A stretch of 37,789 nt of DNA from Anaerolineae bacterium. GTDB taxonomy: Bacteria > Chloroflexota > Anaerolineae > Aggregatilineales > Phototrophicaceae. The stretch spans positions 1 through 37,789 of the forward strand of contig JALHNT010000067.1 of assembly GCA_022843385.1 (NCBI GenBank). Reading direction: 5' to 3'. Made by a program: the position numbers and the translations under genes. Below, piece after piece: positions 6,585 to 14,840 of the stretch. The notes below the pieces were generated by a model, which made no database searches, was not told where the DNA came from, and saw nothing but the letters and a program-made list of their open reading frames with translations. The number at the start of each line of letters is the position of its first letter. Position 1 is the first letter of the stretch.

Positions 6585-9029
6585 TTATGGCACCCGCTGC
6601 AAGATGATCCCGTCCATCGGCTGCAAGGTGATGACATCCGCCGCTGAACCATCGTTGAAGCGCCGCGCTGAACGCACGTGAACCGCATCCGCCAGGCACG
6701 GTGCGCCGCCTTCACAGCGCAACTGCACATAGGCACCCGGCACCAGCCTGGCCTGCCCCACTGTATGCCAGACATCGCCACCCATCCGTTGGTCGAAGGT
6801 TGCCGACGCGACAACCTGCCCTTCCGACACCACCTCATAGACCGCGTTACTGCTCCAACTGCTGGCCTGCGGCGCTGCCGGCCACCACACCGTTAAGGTA
6901 TAAGTATCGGCCTCTGGAATATCGAGTTCCCAGCGAGCAGCGCCATTCCCCAGATGACTGCCGGGCCCCCAGTCATGATAGTACGGGCCCAGCGCCTTCC
7001 ACTCGTCGCTGTCGAAAACCGTTTCCTGCCAGTTGCCCTGAACGCTGAAGTCGGGCGCGATGTCATCAACGATGTACTCGTAGTAGGCAGCCTGGTTGCC
7101 CACCAGGCGCCGGTAGCCGGGGGCGAGGCGCACCGTCTGCGGTTGACGGGTGGCGTTCAGCAGCACCAACCCGTTCGTGAACGCCCGCTGCATCACGGCT
7201 GGCGGGCCTTCCACCAACTGGATATTGTCCAGCCATACGCTGCCGGTGCTCTCCCCCAGCAGGAATTGCAGCCGGGCATCATTGGCGCTGGCGCTGGCGG
7301 TGAAGGTTAAGGTGTATTCGCGCCACTGTGTGTCCAGATTCACCGATTGCCACAGCCCATAATTGTCCCAGTCTGGGCTGCTCTTTTGTGAACTGAGGCT
7401 GATAGAGCGGGGAGCGCTGGCCTTCGCCCAGAATTTCACCTGATAGGTACGGTCTTGCTCCAGCGCCAGATCACGAACAGAGAATTCGATATGCCAGTTC
7501 TGACCGCTGACGGATGCGACATCAATCCGGGCTGAAGCCCTGCTTTGGGCTTTGTCGTTCAGATCACGAGTGAAGGTCGCGGCTGCGCCAGCGTCGGTGT
7601 TGGCCCAGAACGACCAGAAAACGCTCATGCGATCATCAAAGTCGCCATCCTTGACCAGATTCGCCACCTGCTGGCTGCCGGACTGGATGAAATTGGCGGC
7701 CTTCAGCGGATAACCCAGATCAAAATCCAGTTCGTCGTACCACCAGTCATTGCCATGATAGGTATCGCCGATCTCATGGGCAAAATAGCCATCCTGCATC
7801 AGCGTGAGCGCCAACCCAAAGCGCATATAGGGATAATAGTCACGGGCAAAGGCCAACGTCTCCGGCGGCATATGACCGGGATTGAGGGGCAGGAAACCAT
7901 AGCCATAGCCAATCTGCACCGGAACCGCCGACTCGATCATGATTTCACGGGGTGGCACCGCCAGCGTCATCCAGTTGGTATAGCGCGTCCATAAATCGCT
8001 GAAGGTCATCCGACCTTCAATCACATATGGCACGTCAAAGCCAATGCTGGTGCCGTTGAAGATGGCTGCCAGCTCCGGGTCATTGATGTCCATCGCGTGA
8101 CCATTGAGCAGCGCGTAAGGGAGAAGCTGGCGCAACGTCCGCAACTGGTGCATCAGGCCCGCCCGCCAGGCCGCATCCAGCGCCACCGGGTCATCCTGAA
8201 CGCCATCCTGATCGGCATCAATTGGAAAGGGATTGCCATAGATGTCTTCCGTGAACCACGAGGCGCGCACGAATATGTTGTCGATGAAGATGCCATCCAG
8301 CATCAGGTCGCTATCGAGAATGAGCTGATAGGCATTACGCGCCATGTATTCCGCCACATCGAGGCGGGTCATGTTGACGCGGTAAGCGCCCGGCCACACC
8401 TCGATCCGATTGCCGTTGATGTCCTGCAACCAGAAGTCATCCGGTGGCGGTTCCTGCCAGCCATCCAACCCCAGCTCAACCGCATTGTAGGAGGTTAGCA
8501 CCCGAGTGGCCGGATTCAATTGCCGCAACTGGCGAATCTCATCCGGGTTCCAGTGCGCCCCCAGCCACAGATCGATGCGCGAGGCATACGCCAATCCCTC
8601 GTCGGTGAAGTTCCACGATCCCCAGAGATTGCCGGTGCGCGGGAATGATGGATTGACGCTGGAAAGGCTGCGGTATTTGAGCGACAACACCTCATCCGGG
8701 AAGGCCGCACAGCGAACATGAACCCGGTTCACGGTATTCGGATCCGGCGATAATCCCGACAGGATGACTTCATGACGCAGACCGCCGCTGGTCAGAAAGG
8801 GAGTCATCTGGTCATAAGTGAGCGCGTCACCCAGCGCATAGCGGCACTCGGTCGGCTGCTGTGTCGTCATCGCGAATGGCATCTGAGTCGTATTGGCCGG
8901 GAGAATGGTGCTGGGCAAGTCTGGCACCATCAGTGCAGCTCCCTGCGCCAGCGTTCGGGGCATCGTGGGATAAGCCAACAGCATCCAGACCAGGCATAAC
9001 CACAGAACAGGCCGCATCGGAACCCCCAT
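6585..9029 (-). CDS. Secreted putative glycoside hydrolase with carbohydrate-binding domains
   Basis: 814 aa. A signal peptide (about 1-29) leads into a TIM-barrel-like hydrolase region (about 125-460) resembling the putative GHL15 family, with DGIFIDNIF as a likely acidic active-site strand and a calcium-loop-like DADQDGVQDD. Next is a CBM4/9-like jelly roll (about 475-640, from VKDGDFDDRMSVFWSFW to GSVWLDNIQLVEG), then a golvesin/Xly-type carbohydrate-binding domain (about 665-790, with ADTYTLTVWWPAAP and RLVPGAYVQL). It probably acts outside the cell on a polysaccharide; the substrate is unknown. Downstream of the rmlB operon but separated from it by a terminator. ATG at 9029 has no ribosome site; the ATG at 9017 has GGGGG upstream and may be the real start. 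Confidence 0.82.
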   Translation of the reverse strand: MGVPMRPVLWLCLVWMLLAYPTMPRTLAQGAALMVPDLPSTILPANTTQMPFAMTTQQPTECRYALGDALTYDQMTPFLTSGGLRHEVILSGLSPDPNTVNRVHVRCAAFPDEVLSLKYRSLSSVNPSFPRTGNLWGSWNFTDEGLAYASRIDLWLGAHWNPDEIRQLRQLNPATRVLTSYNAVELGLDGWQEPPPDDFWLQDINGNRIEVWPGAYRVNMTRLDVAEYMARNAYQLILDSDLMLDGIFIDNIFVRASWFTEDIYGNPFPIDADQDGVQDDPVALDAAWRAGLMHQLRTLRQLLPYALLNGHAMDINDPELAAIFNGTSIGFDVPYVIEGRMTFSDLWTRYTNWMTLAVPPREIMIESAVPVQIGYGYGFLPLNPGHMPPETLAFARDYYPYMRFGLALTLMQDGYFAHEIGDTYHGNDWWYDELDFDLGYPLKAANFIQSGSQQVANLVKDGDFDDRMSVFWSFWANTDAGAAATFTRDLNDKAQSRASARIDVASVSGQNWHIEFSVRDLALEQDRTYQVKFWAKASAPRSISLSSQKSSPDWDNYGLWQSVNLDTQWREYTLTFTASASANDARLQFLLGESTGSVWLDNIQLVEGPPAVMQRAFTNGLVLLNATRQPQTVRLAPGYRRLVGNQAAYYEYIVDDIAPDFSVQGNWQETVFDSDEWKALGPYYHDWGPGSHLGNGAARWELDIPEADTYTLTVWWPAAPQASSWSSNAVYEVVSEGQVVASATFDQRMGGDVWHTVGQARLVPGAYVQLRCEGGAPCLADAVHVRSARRFNDGSAADVITLQPMDGIILQRVP

Positions 9030-9149
9030 CAGATTTCATTGTTTGCGTTCAATCTACCATAATGAGGAACGGCCAGGGGCAACAGATGACCAAAGTCTCA
9101 CGGGTGTGAACAGATCGTCACGAATCGGGGTTGGAACTGAGGATAGGTG

Positions 9150-9175
9150 AAAAAAGGGACACGCGACAGTGTCCC
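9150..9175 (-). terminator. Rho-independent terminator of the rml operon
   Basis: GGGACAC / GTGTCCC stem (9156-9162 with 9169-9175), 6-nt loop, followed on the minus strand by six Ts (9155-9150). It lies 15 nt past the rmlB stop codon. Confidence 0.9.
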
Positions 9176-9190
9176 TGAAGATGATGAGGC

Positions 9191-10216
9191 TTAGCCCTGG
9201 ACGGCGGCCAACCGGGCGGCGTACTGCTGCTTGTAGTATTCCAGATACTCGCCGGTCTTGATCTTGCGCCACCACCACTCGTTGGCCTTGTACCAGCCAA
9301 CGGTGGCTTCCAGACCGCTGTCGAAGTTGTAGTCCCGCTGCCAGCCGAGGGCTCGCAGCTTGTCACAATTCATGGCATAACGCCGGTCATGGCCTTCACG
9401 ATCCGGCACATGCTTGATGAGCGACTCCGGCTTGCCCAGCAGCTTGAGGATGCGATGAGTCACGTCGATGTTGTATTGCAGATTCTCGCCAGCCACATTG
9501 TAGGCTTCGCCAGCGACGCCTTTCATCAGCACCGTCTCGACCCCGCCGGCATGATCTTCCACATGCAGCCAGTCGCGCACCTGTTTGCCATCGCCATAGA
9601 CCGGCAGCGGGCGATCATCCAGCGCTTCGGTCACAAAGAAGGGGATGAGCTTTTCCGGGTAGTGATACGGCCCATAAGTATTGCTGCCGCGCGTCACCAC
9701 CGTGTTCATGCCGTGCGTGATGTGATAGGCGCGCACCATCAGGTCGCCACCGGCCTTGCTGGCAGCATACGGGCTGTTGGGCGCAAACGGATCGGTCTCC
9801 ACCGAGAAGCCCTCTTCGACATCGCCATAGACTTCATCGGTCGAGACATGCACGAAGCGCTCAATTTTGTGCTTCAAGGCCGATTCGAGCAGGATGTGGA
9901 CGCCAACCACATTGGAGAAAATGAAGGCATCGGGTGACAGGATGCTGCGATCCACATGGGTCTCCGCGGCGAAGTTCACCACCGTGTCGATGCCGTACTG
10001 CTCCAATGCGCCGCGCACCACCTCACGATCGGCGATGTCGCCCTGCACAAAGGCGAAGTTAGACGAGTCTTTAACCGGCAGCAGGTTATCCAGATTGCCG
10101 GCATAGGTCATCTTGTCGAAGACGACGATCCTGAAATCCGGGTACTTCTGCACCATCCGGCGGACGAACGCGCTGCCAATGAAGCCCGCCCCGCCCGTGA
10201 CCATGATATTCTTCAT
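9191..10216 (-). CDS. rfbB: dTDP-glucose 4,6-dehydratase
   Basis: 341 aa, the usual size. It converts dTDP-glucose to dTDP-4-keto-6-deoxyglucose with bound NAD, the second step towards dTDP-rhamnose and other deoxysugars. N-terminal Rossmann motif TGGAGFIG (7-14); catalytic T126-D127-E128 in HVSTDEVYGD; Y150-xxx-K154 in YAASK; and the family segments ETHVDRSI, RGSNTYGPYHYPEKLIP and YGDGKQVRDWLHVEDH. It is last in the minus-strand polysaccharide operon, 18 nt after the HAD gene, before a strong terminator. No odd features. Confidence 0.97.
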   Translation of the reverse strand: MKNIMVTGGAGFIGSAFVRRMVQKYPDFRIVVFDKMTYAGNLDNLLPVKDSSNFAFVQGDIADREVVRGALEQYGIDTVVNFAAETHVDRSILSPDAFIFSNVVGVHILLESALKHKIERFVHVSTDEVYGDVEEGFSVETDPFAPNSPYAASKAGGDLMVRAYHITHGMNTVVTRGSNTYGPYHYPEKLIPFFVTEALDDRPLPVYGDGKQVRDWLHVEDHAGGVETVLMKGVAGEAYNVAGENLQYNIDVTHRILKLLGKPESLIKHVPDREGHDRRYAMNCDKLRALGWQRDYNFDSGLEATVGWYKANEWWWRKIKTGEYLEYYKQQYAARLAAVQG

Positions 10217-10234
10217 CAGTATTCCCTCGCTCCT

Positions 10235-11110
10235 TTATGAGCCGGCTGCCGGAACAGCCGCAATCACCGATTCTGCCTTGACCTCAGCTTCTTCCGCCAG
10301 GACATACTTCTCGATGGCTTCGGCCACCCCATCCTGGTCATTGGTGCTGGTCACGGCATCGGCCACGCCCTTGAGGTGATCGTTGGCATTCCCCATCGCC
10401 ACACCCCAGCCAGCCATCTCCAGCATCTCCAGATCATTTTCCGCATCGCCCAGCGCCATGACCTGATTCATCGAGATGCCCAGATCCTTCGCCAGTTGCT
10501 TGACCCCCGCGCCCTTCGACGACTTGGGCGGCAGCACTTCGAGCATATCCGGCGTACCCGAAAACAGCAGTTCGCCGCCGCCGTTCAATTGCAATCCCAA
10601 CTGCCAGCGCAGCGCTGTGATGCGGCGGGCGTCGCCGGGGGCAAAGAAGAGAATCTTGTTGACCGAAACGGTATCGAGCAGGTTCTGCAACGGGCCGACC
10701 ACTTCCGGCTGCGGCTCGTGATAATCAACCGTGAGCTGGGCAATGCGGGGATGCGCTGCGCGGACGACGATGCGTCTGCCACAGTAGAGACCGGTCAAAT
10801 AACCACGATCTTCGGCATAAGTAATCACCTGGCGAACCACGCGCGATTCAATCACCAGCTGTGAGCGCAGGCTGCCATCAGCGCTGTAAATCGCCGTTCC
10901 CTGGTTGAAGACGCCAGGGCTGGTCAAACCCAGCTTCTTATAAATCCACTCAGCCGCGGTGTAGGTCTTTCCCGTGGCGAAGATCACCTTGACGCCCTTC
11001 GCCAGCGCGGACTGGATGGCTTTCTCGTTGCGCGTGCTCATCTCGTGCTGTGAATTCAGCAGTGTGCCATCCAGATCAATCGCGATCAGCTTGATTTCCC
11101 GTTTTGTCAT
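10235..11110 (-). CDS. Cof-type HAD-superfamily phosphatase
   Basis: 291 aa. HAD motif I is IAIDLDGTLL (D12, D14), motif II FATGKT (T46), a lysine lies in SKGAGVKQLA, and motif IV is GDAENDLEML; the insert between motifs II and III is a type IIB (Cof) cap. Such enzymes hydrolyse sugar phosphates, nucleotides or cofactors. It sits between rmlA and rmlB (37 and 18 nt gaps), so a sugar-phosphate substrate or a housekeeping role for leaking intermediates is plausible but unproven. The tail (EEAEVKAESVIAAVPAAGS) is an unusual low-complexity extension past the domain end. An unrelated HAD phosphatase in an rml operon is uncommon. Confidence 0.9.
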   Translation of the reverse strand: MTKREIKLIAIDLDGTLLNSQHEMSTRNEKAIQSALAKGVKVIFATGKTYTAAEWIYKKLGLTSPGVFNQGTAIYSADGSLRSQLVIESRVVRQVITYAEDRGYLTGLYCGRRIVVRAAHPRIAQLTVDYHEPQPEVVGPLQNLLDTVSVNKILFFAPGDARRITALRWQLGLQLNGGGELLFSGTPDMLEVLPPKSSKGAGVKQLAKDLGISMNQVMALGDAENDLEMLEMAGWGVAMGNANDHLKGVADAVTSTNDQDGVAEAIEKYVLAEEAEVKAESVIAAVPAAGS

Positions 11111-11147
11111 TCGATCCTCTATATCTCGATTATGGGTAGTGGTGCAA

Positions 11148-12218
11148 TCAGACGACCCACAGGTTGCTGTGGTCGCCGATATTCATCTTCATGGCCTGTG
11201 GCCGGCTGTCGTTGCGGCTGACGCTGGCATACCGCCCGATCAGGCTGTCCTGCAAACGCACATTCAGATCGCTCAAAGTGCTGTTCTCCAGCACGATGCT
11301 GCGCTCGATTTCGCAATTAAGAACGGTGACATTGTAGTAGATGCTGGTGAACGGGCCGACGTAGCTGTTCTCGATGATGGTATTCTCGCCGATGATGGTC
11401 GGGCCGCGTACCGTGCTGTTGATGATCTTCGCCCCTTTTTCCAGCGTCACCCGGCGATCCACATGCGAATTCTCAATGATCGCGTCCGGGGCGATGGTCG
11501 GGGTCAGCTCTTCTAGCACCAGACTGTTGGCCTCCAGCATATCGGTCGCCTTGCCGGTATCGACCCACCAGCCCTTATGGACATGGGGATAAACCGTGCG
11601 CCCGGCGGTAATCAACCACTGAATCGCATCGGTGATTTCCAGTTCACCACGCGGAGAGGGCTTGATGCTGTTGACCGCCTCCCAGATAGTCTGGTCGAAC
11701 ATATAGATGCCGACCAGCGCCAGATTGCTCGGCGGATTCTTGGGTTTTTCGATGAGCTGTTCGATGCTGCCATCGGCGCGCAGCTTGGCAACGCCATAGG
11801 CCGTCGGATTCTCGACTTCCTTCAACACGATCTGGCTGTTCCAGTCGTGATTGGCAAAGTCCCCAATCAGGCGACTGATGCCCCCCTGAATAACGTTATC
11901 CCCCAGGAACATGACAAAGCGATCATCGCCCAGGAAATCGCGTGAAATCTTGACGGCGTGCGCCAATCCATCCGGACTGTCCTGTGGGATGTAGGTGATC
12001 TTCACCCCAAACTTGCTGCCATCGCCAATGGTCTCGCGGATCAGCGGCCCGGTTTCGCCAATGACCACGCCGATTTCATCCACTCCAGCATCGCGGATCG
12101 ACTCGATCACACGCACCAGCACCGGCTTATTCGCCACCGGGATCAGTTGTTTGGCATTGGTATACGTCAGCGGACGCAGACGAGTCCCCTTGCCACCACT
12201 CAGAATCAGTCCCTTCAT
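11148..12218 (-). CDS. rfbA: Glucose-1-phosphate thymidylyltransferase, long form
   Basis: 356 aa. The nucleotidyltransferase domain (about 1-235) has GLILSGGKGTRLRPLT, KQLIPVANKP, FLGDNVIQGG and EKPKNPPSN; the C-terminal part (about 245-350) is a left-handed beta-helix of hexapeptide repeats (IIENSHVDRRVTLEKGAKII and onward). This architecture is the long RmlA type found in actinobacteria, archaea and Chloroflexota, not the roughly 290-aa enterobacterial form. It makes dTDP-glucose from dTTP and glucose-1-phosphate. It follows the FRG gene after 129 nt, so it may have its own promoter, although I see no strong one. Confidence 0.95.
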   Translation of the reverse strand: MKGLILSGGKGTRLRPLTYTNAKQLIPVANKPVLVRVIESIRDAGVDEIGVVIGETGPLIRETIGDGSKFGVKITYIPQDSPDGLAHAVKISRDFLGDDRFVMFLGDNVIQGGISRLIGDFANHDWNSQIVLKEVENPTAYGVAKLRADGSIEQLIEKPKNPPSNLALVGIYMFDQTIWEAVNSIKPSPRGELEITDAIQWLITAGRTVYPHVHKGWWVDTGKATDMLEANSLVLEELTPTIAPDAIIENSHVDRRVTLEKGAKIINSTVRGPTIIGENTIIENSYVGPFTSIYYNVTVLNCEIERSIVLENSTLSDLNVRLQDSLIGRYASVSRNDSRPQAMKMNIGDHSNLWVV

Positions 12219-12347
12219 ATCACCCTCACTATTTGCTGGGCAGCTTCACCGCCCGCCTGTCACACCGTCATGATACACAAAGGATGCGCCGAACGCGCAC
12301 TCCACCCTTTCAGAATAAGGCGATTCGCCTAACAAAAGGCCAAAGAT

Positions 12348-13163
12348 TCACTCCAGTTTATGCTTGGGGCTGTAGTAGCGCCTCAGCCAGTTGCTCAGGC
12401 CATCCAGACCGGGAAACAAGATTCGTTCGGTGATATTCATCTGATCAAGCTTGTCGCGCACTTCCCACTTCAGCTCCGCCGGGATGATGATGCGGCGAAA
12501 GGTATCCGGGTGCTGCATCATCCAGTCATTCAGCCGAGCCGTTGGGCTGGACATCATGGAAAACAGGGCGAACTGGTTGACGATGCGCTCATCCAGCGCC
12601 GGCGGCTCCAGAAAGATGACGAACGGAATCTGAGAAAGATGATCGAAGGCTTCCAGCGAATCGGCCAGGCGATACAGAATATCGACGGTGAACACCGCAG
12701 CGCTCTCCCGTTCCAGGGCATGGCGCAGCGCCACCGGCAAATACTGCCGTCGAATCTGATGCTGATCGGCACACCAGATCACGCCATCCTTGTCATAGCG
12801 GGTAAGCTCAATCGTAGCGAAGTGCATAGCGATGTGGGGCGAATTCGTCCAATCCAGCAGGCGCGTCGGCAGGCCGTGATGGGCGGCAATCGCCAGCCAG
12901 TTCCAGATCGAGTCATTCTGCCCGGTGTTGCGATGAGCGTATTTCTGAAAGTTACGCAGGATGACCGGCTCAAGCCGCTGGGTCACATCGGGCGCATGTC
13001 CTAACCGGATCAGGCTGGTCTTGAGATCGTAGCTGGCATCCGACAGACCGCGAAAGGCAAACGGCGAACGATAGCGGCCTAAGCGTTCACTCCATGAATC
13101 GCGAAAGACCAGCTCATTCAGCTCGCCCCAGTTCTGCACACGGATGTCATTGGGCGTTTGCAT
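12348..13163 (-). CDS. FRG-domain protein
   Basis: 271 aa. The FRG domain is marked by FRGLSDASYDLKTSLIRL (37-54) and HHGLPTRLLDWTNSPHIAMHFA (95-116), its two most conserved blocks. The domain is widespread in bacteria and phages; its biochemical activity is not established, and some members sit near toxins or defence genes. Here the ATG lies only 2 nt after the stop of the CpsD-like gene, so it is translated with the polysaccharide operon (wzz-cpsD-frg-rmlA-HAD-rmlB). The rest of the protein (WCADQHQIRR, PALDERIVNQFALFSMMSS) is typical of full-length family members. A link to polysaccharide control is inference from position only. Confidence 0.85.
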   Translation of the reverse strand: MQTPNDIRVQNWGELNELVFRDSWSERLGRYRSPFAFRGLSDASYDLKTSLIRLGHAPDVTQRLEPVILRNFQKYAHRNTGQNDSIWNWLAIAAHHGLPTRLLDWTNSPHIAMHFATIELTRYDKDGVIWCADQHQIRRQYLPVALRHALERESAAVFTVDILYRLADSLEAFDHLSQIPFVIFLEPPALDERIVNQFALFSMMSSPTARLNDWMMQHPDTFRRIIIPAELKWEVRDKLDQMNITERILFPGLDGLSNWLRRYYSPKHKLE

Positions 13164-13165
13164 AA

Positions 13166-13825
13166 CTAGCCGTAGTATCGTCCGCTATTCTCTTTCGGGG
13201 CATTCCCCAGCACTGCGCCAACAATCCGCACATGGACGCTCTCCAGCGTTTGCCGGGCGCGTGCTGTGTGATCGCGGCGCGTTTGACCGGCCTGCACTAC
13301 CAGCAGCACGCCATCCAGTTTCGTCCCTAACAGGGCCGCATCGGAGGCCGCCAGAACCGGCGGGGCATCGAACAGGATGTAATTGGCGCGCGCCTTCAGC
13401 ACACCAATGACGGCGTTCATACGCTGGCTGCTCAACACATCAGCCGGAACAGGTGGGAGCGGGCCGCTGGGCAGCACTTGCAGGTTATCGACTTCGGTCT
13501 GTACCAATGGCGGCGATGACATGGCAGCGTCGTCGAGCATCATGCTGGTCAGGCCGCGCTCGTTGCTGATGCCCCAGATGTCATGCTGTGTCGGACGGCG
13601 CAGATCGCTATCGACCACAATGGTGCGATTGCCGCCCTGGGCAAACGTCACTGCCAGATTCGCCAGCACAACACTTTTGTCATCGGCCTGGGCGCAGGCC
13701 GTCACCAGCAGCGTGTGAATCGGGTTCTCAACGCTGCTGAACATCAGATTGGTTCGCAGCGAGCGATAGGCTTCAGCAGCGGCTGAACGCTGGTCGGTCA
13801 GAGTAATCAGGTTCACTTTAGGCAT
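13166..13825 (-). CDS. CpsD/CapB-like tyrosine-kinase-family ATPase with degenerate P-loop
   Basis: 219 aa, the stand-alone cytoplasmic form that pairs with a Wzz-type membrane activator. Family marks: SAAAEAYRSLRTNLMFSS (14-31), Walker A' IVVDSDLRRP (69-78), Walker B-like ILFDAPPVLAASDAALLG and VQAGQTRRDHT. The Walker A, normally PGEGKS, reads QADDKS (46-51): both glycines are replaced (A47, D49) although K50 and S51 stay. The C-terminus has two tyrosines (SGRYYG) where kinases carry a longer Tyr cluster. ATP binding and autophosphorylation may thus be lost or altered. It starts 3 nt after the wzz stop and couples to the FRG gene. Confidence 0.88.
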   Translation of the reverse strand: MPKVNLITLTDQRSAAAEAYRSLRTNLMFSSVENPIHTLLVTACAQADDKSVVLANLAVTFAQGGNRTIVVDSDLRRPTQHDIWGISNERGLTSMMLDDAAMSSPPLVQTEVDNLQVLPSGPLPPVPADVLSSQRMNAVIGVLKARANYILFDAPPVLAASDAALLGTKLDGVLLVVQAGQTRRDHTARARQTLESVHVRIVGAVLGNAPKENSGRYYG

Positions 13826-13828
13826 GGT

Positions 13829-14482
13829 TTATCCTTGATCGGGAAAGACCGCCAGCACCGGAATCTCCAGCGCTTTTTCCAGGTCTTCACGGCGGCGGAT
13901 GACACGGCTTTCGAGGACTTCGAGGACAAAGATTACCACAGCGCCCAACAGCAGTCCCAGCACGCCACCGGCTGCGGCGTTGATGGTCGGGCGCGGACGC
14001 AGCAGACTGTAGCTGGGATTATCCTGCAACAGGGCGTTCACCTGATCTTCACGACGACTGGCCTGGTTCTGCTCATTGCGGTAGCGCACCAACTGCTCGC
14101 CCCAGGCTTTGGCGACCCGGTTCGCCATTTCGCCATCAGGCAGATCAACCGCAATCTCAATCGCCAGATCAATCTGGCTGACGGTGACATCGACGTTGCC
14201 GACTAATCCCACCGGGGTCATATCCAGTTGAAGCTGGTCAATGACCAGGGCGGCGATCAGGCTGCTGTCGAGATAAGAACGCAGGCTGTTGAGCAGTTCA
14301 CGGCTGGAGGTGGTCAGGCTGAGATCAGGCCGAGTCGGCTGAATGAGAACCCGTTGAAGCGCGCGATAGACCGGCTGCTGCTGGGTGCTGAGGACATAAG
14401 CGCTTCCGGCAGCAAGGGCCGCCAACAGGATGATGATCCATCCGCGCCGCACCAGAATACGTCCATAATCCACCAGGTTCAT
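13829..14482 (-). CDS. Wzz-like polysaccharide chain-length / co-polymerase protein
   Basis: 217 aa. It has an N-terminal membrane helix (about 16-33) after VDYGRILVRRGW, an extracytoplasmic region with LLNSLRSYLDSSLIAALVIDQLQL, a Pro-rich RPRPT just before the second helix (about 170-192), and a short cytoplasmic tail ESRVIRRREDLEKALEIPVLAVFP. This is the Wzz/CapA arrangement that activates a CpsD-type partner, encoded next. GGAGCAGTCGGT precedes the ATG. First gene of the minus-strand polysaccharide operon. A second Wzz-like protein at 31097 is similar in plan but not close in sequence. Confidence 0.88.
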   Translation of the reverse strand: MNLVDYGRILVRRGWIIILLAALAAGSAYVLSTQQQPVYRALQRVLIQPTRPDLSLTTSSRELLNSLRSYLDSSLIAALVIDQLQLDMTPVGLVGNVDVTVSQIDLAIEIAVDLPDGEMANRVAKAWGEQLVRYRNEQNQASRREDQVNALLQDNPSYSLLRPRPTINAAAGGVLGLLLGAVVIFVLEVLESRVIRRREDLEKALEIPVLAVFPDQG

Positions 14483-14522
14483 ACCGACTGCTCCGATACC
14501 CTATCGCACCTGTAACGGAGCG

Positions 14523-14531
14523 ATTGTACCA
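14523..14531 (-). promoter_or_regulatory. Extended -10 promoter of the wzz operon
   Basis: Minus strand TGGTACAAT (14531-14523), an extended -10 with TACAAT; the -35 region (about 17 nt upstream) is not recognisable. The predicted start is about 35 nt before the wzz ATG. Confidence 0.45.
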
Positions 14532-14602
14532 CGCCACGCCGAATGCTCTAGAGGATTTCTCGTTTGTCTCAAACACGACTTATGCAATTCAGGGGGTGCA
14601 GA

Positions 14603-14772
14603 GGCGCAATATTGAGGTTTGATAAATTGATTCGGCAATCGTTATGGGGTGCGGCGGACGTGCCGTTGCACGTCCCTACACCCATCGATCGTTCGTAGGG
14701 ACACCCAATGGGGTGTCCGCTGGTTCGCCACTCATAACACCGATTTAATTTATCAACGGTCAATGTTGCGCC
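14603..14772. repeat. Nested palindromic (MITE-like) element with GTAGGGAC hairpins
   Basis: The outer arms 14603-14635 and 14740-14772 are inverted repeats, 27 of 33 positions matching. Inside are two perfect 8-bp hairpins in opposite orientation: GGACGTGC-CGTT-GCACGTCC (14656-14675) and GGACACCC-AATG-GGGTGTCC (14699-14718), each with CTAC/GTAG on the inner side. The centre is near ATCGAT (14684-14689). The whole element could fold as one large cruciform. It holds no reading frame and fills most of the 358-bp gap between the wzz operon and the methyltransferase gene. Confidence 0.75.
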
Positions 14773-14840
14773 CCTACGGGAGAATTCAGCATCAAATGGG
14801 CAACTCCTGACCACGAAGCCCAGGGGATAACGATTCCGGC

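Noticed and set aside
5596..6699. 367-codon open frame on the minus strand
   Set aside because: It runs antisense to the FAS1 gene and through the tRNA-Sec and its terminator, so it is a shadow frame.
12318..12330. Terminator between the FRG gene and rmlA
   Set aside because: AGGCGATTCGCCT is palindromic but too short-looped for a good hairpin and has no T-run, so I left the operon continuous.
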